Origin: Sphingobacteriales bacterium
GTDB lineage: Bacteria; Bacteroidota; Bacteroidia; Chitinophagales; Chitinophagaceae
Reading direction: 5' to 3'
DNA length: 64,000 nt
Assembly (NCBI GenBank): GCA_004295245.1
Contig: REAR01000059.1
Coordinates: 1-64,000 of the forward strand
Notes under the pieces: model-generated
What the model was told of the DNA's origin: nothing
The model's database searches: none
Seen by the model: the letters and a program-made list of their open reading frames with translations, nothing else
In this document: in pieces, positions 60,298 to 64,000 of the stretch
Position numbering within the stretch: the first letter of the stretch is position 1
How the letters are laid out: every line of letters starts with the position of its first letter
Translations under genes and position numbers: made by a program

Positions 60298-62259
60298 ATG
60301 ATGCTATTAAAAAAAAGAATACTGTTATTGTTATTAGCTTTTTTAACTACTAAAGTTGTAAAAAGCCAGTTTCCTGCCATGGATAGTATTAAAAAGGAAA
60401 TTAGTAGCGCCACAAACAGCCAACAAAAACTGCAGGCAATACAAGCCCTGTTGAAATTTAGAAATTCTTTACAGGGCGATACCATTCTTTTTTACAGTAA
60501 AATTGCTACAAACCTGGCAGAAAAACTGAACGACAAAAAACAGTTGCGATGGGCTATCTATTACCAGCTTACCGGCAGTCTGGCAAAAGGCATTACTGAT
60601 AGCATTATTAGTGCTATTAATAATACAACACTGCTTACGTTTAACAAAAAAGAAGATGCAACACTCTATTATAAAATTCAATTGCTGCACGCAAATGTAT
60701 TAAACCGGATAAATGAAAGAGTAAAAGCATTGGAGCTGCAATTAAAAATTTTGGATGAAGCAGAAAGAGATAATGATGTAGTGGCACAAGCTTATATATC
60801 TAATTATACCGGGGCCACTTATTATAATTTAGGCCAGTTAAATACAGCAAGAAGCTTTTGGTTTAAGGCTTTGCAACTGGCACAACAACAAACACACACT
60901 GAGCTTATCGAAATTGAAGCGGTAATTTATTCAAACCTTTGTTTGTACTATGGGGCTTTTGCCAATACGAAGCCGCCTAAAGAAATGAAGGATAGCTTGT
61001 TGATGTTTATTAATAAATCTGTTGCTTATAGCCGGCAACATAATATTTACTGGATACTTGCAGGTAGTTTATCAATCAGAGGGTCTTATAATGGCTATAA
61101 AGGCAATATTGAATTGGCAGAAAATGATTTTAAAGAAGCCCTGGAAATAAGAAGTAAAATTGGCGATCCGCTCTATGTTTCAAACGACCTGATAAACCTT
61201 GCTCAGTTTTATTATACAACCAAGCAATATAGCAAATGCATTGAGGTGTTGCAACGGGTGCTGCATATAAATGCTACAAATCATATTATAGAATCTAATA
61301 ACCATTCATTATCGTTATTATCAGCTGCATATAAGGCAACTGGAGATTACAAAAGCTACAGCCAAACATTAGAACAATTTATTACTGCTGCAGATAGTGC
61401 AGGCCGTATTAATGCAGCAGAAAAAATTGCCGAAATACAGACCCGTTATGAAGTACAAAAGAAAGAAGTGCTGATAGCGAAACAACAACTAGATTTATTT
61501 AAGCAAAATGTAATACTTATTGGAGGAACATTTGTTTTGTTTTTAGCTACTATTATTGGAATATATTCTTTCAGGCGATATAAAAAGAAACAAAAAATAA
61601 AACTAGAAACTGTTTTACTGGAAGAAAAAAGGCAAAGCGAAGCTGCTGTAAAAGAAGCACAGGAAACGGAACGGAAGCGAATTGCTGCAGAGCTGCATGA
61701 TAACCTGGGCGTGCAGGCAACCGCTATCCTGCACAATACTACATTGGTTCAACCTACAGATGACATTAATATAGCTGCGGTTAATAATCTTAAAAAAACA
61801 GCAAAAGAAATGCTCATAAATTTAAGAGAAACCTTATGGGCAATGAAGAATACAGATGTAACTGCAATAGAGCTTTGGCTGCGCATTATTAATTTTATGA
61901 AACAGATGGGGCGCCACTATACTACTATTGATTTTAAAATTGAGGGCGACCCCCCTGCAGATTTTATATTGTCTTCTAATAAAGCATTGAATACTGTGCT
62001 AATAATTCAGGAGGCTGTTAATAATGCTGTAAAGCATGCTTTTACAGCTGATATAATAGCAACAAGTAAAATAAATGCCAATAGTTGGAATATTACAATA
62101 ACAGATAACGGAAGGGGGTTTAATTTCAAGGCTACTCAAAAAAAAGCGTATGATAGTTATGGGTTGGGTAATATGCAAGAAAGAGCTGCTGCCTCAGGCA
62201 TTACCCTTTCAATAACAAGTGAAGCTGAAAAAGGCACTGTTGTTACATTACTTTTGTAA
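60298..62259 (+). CDS. TPR-containing sensor histidine kinase (HisKA_3/NarX-type)
   Basis: ETERKRIAAELHDNLGVQATAILHN; HATPase EAVNNAVKHAF, DNGRGFNF, YGLGNMQERA. Confidence 0.93.
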   Translation: MMLLKKRILLLLLAFLTTKVVKSQFPAMDSIKKEISSATNSQQKLQAIQALLKFRNSLQGDTILFYSKIATNLAEKLNDKKQLRWAIYYQLTGSLAKGITDSIISAINNTTLLTFNKKEDATLYYKIQLLHANVLNRINERVKALELQLKILDEAERDNDVVAQAYISNYTGATYYNLGQLNTARSFWFKALQLAQQQTHTELIEIEAVIYSNLCLYYGAFANTKPPKEMKDSLLMFINKSVAYSRQHNIYWILAGSLSIRGSYNGYKGNIELAENDFKEALEIRSKIGDPLYVSNDLINLAQFYYTTKQYSKCIEVLQRVLHINATNHIIESNNHSLSLLSAAYKATGDYKSYSQTLEQFITAADSAGRINAAEKIAEIQTRYEVQKKEVLIAKQQLDLFKQNVILIGGTFVLFLATIIGIYSFRRYKKKQKIKLETVLLEEKRQSEAAVKEAQETERKRIAAELHDNLGVQATAILHNTTLVQPTDDINIAAVNNLKKTAKEMLINLRETLWAMKNTDVTAIELWLRIINFMKQMGRHYTTIDFKIEGDPPADFILSSNKALNTVLIIQEAVNNAVKHAFTADIIATSKINANSWNITITDNGRGFNFKATQKKAYDSYGLGNMQERAAASGITLSITSEAEKGTVVTLLL

Positions 62260-62264
62260 GATTA

Positions 62265-62636
62265 TTACTGTAATAATTCTGCATACGTTTTACCGGCAAG
62301 GTATTCTGTATTTCTATAAATATAAGTGGTACAGGCTGCATTTACCGGTTGTTGGGCAACACAAACTATGGCGGTATAAATTTTTCTTTTGCCTGCAGGA
62401 ATATCTGTTCTGGTAACTGCGGTTTTTGCTTTTACATCAATATCCAGTACTTTATTAGAAAATGGGAAGACAGTATCTGCCGTACCGGTTAAAATCAGTC
62501 GTTGATCAAATAATTGGTTGTTGGTGAATGTAACGGTGGCGGTATTGCCAGAAGCGCTATTACCAGAACTGTCAGATTTTTTGCAAGCGATTACGAATAG
62601 TACGATTGCTAAAGTAAGTACGCATGTTTTTTTCAT
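62265..62636 (-). CDS. small putative lipoprotein
   Basis: MKKTCVLTLAIVLFVIACKKSDSSG lipoprotein signal. Confidence 0.75.
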   Translation of the reverse strand: MKKTCVLTLAIVLFVIACKKSDSSGNSASGNTATVTFTNNQLFDQRLILTGTADTVFPFSNKVLDIDVKAKTAVTRTDIPAGKRKIYTAIVCVAQQPVNAACTTYIYRNTEYLAGKTYAELLQ

Positions 62637-62767
62637 TTTATAAAGTTTATGGGTGCAATTTCATTTGTAATGCCATTAGTTAATATAACCCTTTTGGATA
62701 GTTTTTAAAGAGTATCCAAATGGAGTATCTTTTTATGATTAATTTTATACAACCTTCGAAAGAAAAT

Positions 62768-63430
62768 ATGATACGTGTAGCTATAGCAGATGATAAAATA
62801 AACAACCGGAAAGTTATTGCAGACAAACTTTCTTGTAATAGCCTTATTAAACTGGTATTTGAAGCTGTTAATGGGGAAGATTTTTTAACACAACTGCGTG
62901 CACTGCCAGAAAACAAACGGCCTCATATTGTTTTAATGGATCTTGAAATGCCGGAAATTGATGGTGTTGCTACTATTGGTACCGCTTCTTCTTTATACCC
63001 TGATATTAAGTTTGTGGTACTTACTATTTTTGATGATGATGATAAAATATTAAAGGCTATTAAAGCCGGTGCTTGTGGTTACCTGCTTAAAGAAGAAAGC
63101 GGGCCTACTATAACAGCAATGTTACTGAACCTTTGGGAAGGCGGCGCCGGCCCCATATCGCCCAGCATTGCATACAAAATTTTACAACTGGTGCAAAAAC
63201 CATTGGTTGATGCAAGCAATGATGCAGCCGCTAGTTTATTTATGCTTACAGATAGGGAAAAGGAAATACTGCAGTTATTGAGTCAGGGTTTGGAGTATAA
63301 AGAAATAGGACAAAAAATATTTATTAGCCCTAATACGGTAAAGAAACACTGCATTAATATTTACCAAAAGCTGCATGTTAATAGTAAGGCACAGGCCTTG
63401 TGCATTGCTTATAAAAAAGGGTTGCTATAG
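62768..63430 (+). CDS. NarL/LuxR-type response regulator
   Basis: VAIADDKINNRKVIADKL, HIVLMDLEMPEIDGVATI, LTDREKEILQLLSQGLEYKEIGQKIFISPNTVKKHCINIYQKL; start 62768. Confidence 0.94.
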   Translation: MIRVAIADDKINNRKVIADKLSCNSLIKLVFEAVNGEDFLTQLRALPENKRPHIVLMDLEMPEIDGVATIGTASSLYPDIKFVVLTIFDDDDKILKAIKAGACGYLLKEESGPTITAMLLNLWEGGAGPISPSIAYKILQLVQKPLVDASNDAAASLFMLTDREKEILQLLSQGLEYKEIGQKIFISPNTVKKHCINIYQKLHVNSKAQALCIAYKKGLL

Positions 63431-63436
63431 ACTCAT

Positions 63437-63468
63437 AAAAAAACCGCCAAAGTGAAGGCGGTTTTTTT
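63437..63468. terminator. bidirectional terminator
   Basis: AAAAAACCGCC-loop-GGCGGTTTTTTT. Confidence 0.88.
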
Positions 63469-63489
63469 ATGAGTGTTTTTTGTTTGTTA

Positions 63490-63550
63490 CTGTACTGCTG
63501 TTAACTGGTGCGACGCAACGATGTTGCGCTGTGCGTTGCAGCTGGTTACC
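63490..63550 (+). repeat. dispersed palindromic repeat, right-type half
   Basis: GGTGCGACGCAAC ... GCTGGTTACC. Confidence 0.87.
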
Positions 63551-63556
63551 AAAATG

Positions 63557-64000
63557 CTATTGGTAAATTAAGTGAGTTAATAAACCATCACGCAGTTTGG
63601 GTTCAAACCAGGTGCTTTTGGGTGGCATAACGTTGCCACTGTCTGCTATATTAAACAACTGCTCAAGGCTTACGGGGTATAAACTAAATGCCACCTGCAT
63701 TTCTCCGCTGTTTACTCTTTTTTCTAACTCTTGCAAACCGCGAATGCCGCCTACAAAATCAATTCTTTTGTCGGTGCGCTGGTCTTTAATTGCCAATAAT
63801 GGATCTAAAATATTGTTTGAAAGAATGGTTACATCTAAAACACCAATGGGGTCTGTGGTATAAGTGCCTGCTTTAGCAGAAAGTTTATACCAGTTACCAT
63901 TTAAGTACATACCAAAACTATGTAACTGTTTGGGTTGATAAACGGTTTTACCTACCAGCTCAACATCAAAATTTTGTTGCAGCGCGGTTATTAAACTTGC
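63557..64000 (-). CDS. DUF1015-like protein, C-terminal part (continues past window end)
   Basis: No in-frame stop between 63910 and 64000 (ASLITALQQNFDVELVGKTVYQPKQLHSFGMYLNGNWYKL); PIGVLDVTILSNNILDPLLAIKD, IDFVGGIRGLQELEKRV. Confidence 0.8.
   Translation of the reverse strand, partial: ASLITALQQNFDVELVGKTVYQPKQLHSFGMYLNGNWYKLSAKAGTYTTDPIGVLDVTILSNNILDPLLAIKDQRTDKRIDFVGGIRGLQELEKRVNSGEMQVAFSLYPVSLEQLFNIADSGNVMPPKSTWFEPKLRDGLLTHLIYQ

Noticed and set aside
2170-63550. Interpretation of the repeats as a CRISPR array
   Set aside because: Copies are kilobases apart in both orientations, with no regular spacing, spacers or cas genes.

Overview
Chromosomal window from a Bacteroidota (most likely Chitinophagaceae-like) genome, about 54 convincing protein genes, no tRNA/rRNA/CRISPR seen. 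Main blocks: (1) cdsA end, secreted SGNH protein, MarR, acyl-CoA dehydrogenase, MFS, 5'-nucleotidase (1-7065); (2) an exopolysaccharide cluster with Wza/Wzc/Wzx/Wzy-like proteins, glycosyltransferases, an unusual kinase fusion and a WecA/MraY-like transferase (7325-22973); (3) a small arsR-arsM-arsN2-like group, msrB, adk, a TlpA-like protein and a PPIase (23051-31006); (4) a probable 3-keto-glycoside oxidation/cleavage island with four tandem GMC oxidoreductases, one Tat-type subunit 3, cytochrome c, DUF1080, ThuA, Gfo/Idh/MocA and xylose-isomerase-like proteins (31074-46543); (5) housekeeping genes including gcvT, PadR/PspC, MATE, rplM-rpsI-rpsB-tsf and a two-component pair. The most striking non-genic signal is a dispersed palindromic repeat family: core GTGTGCGACGCAAC / GTTGCGTCGCACAC, with a terminal GCTGGTAAC / GTTACCAGC box 30-40 nt away. 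I count about 24 cores at about 20 loci. There is a distinct subfamily (GTGAGTGACACAAC) with a compensatory change in the palindrome, some loci are full inverted-repeat (MITE-like) copies, and one copy lies in frame (exactly 18 codons) inside a Wzx-like flippase gene. Everything here was read by eye; no database search was run.
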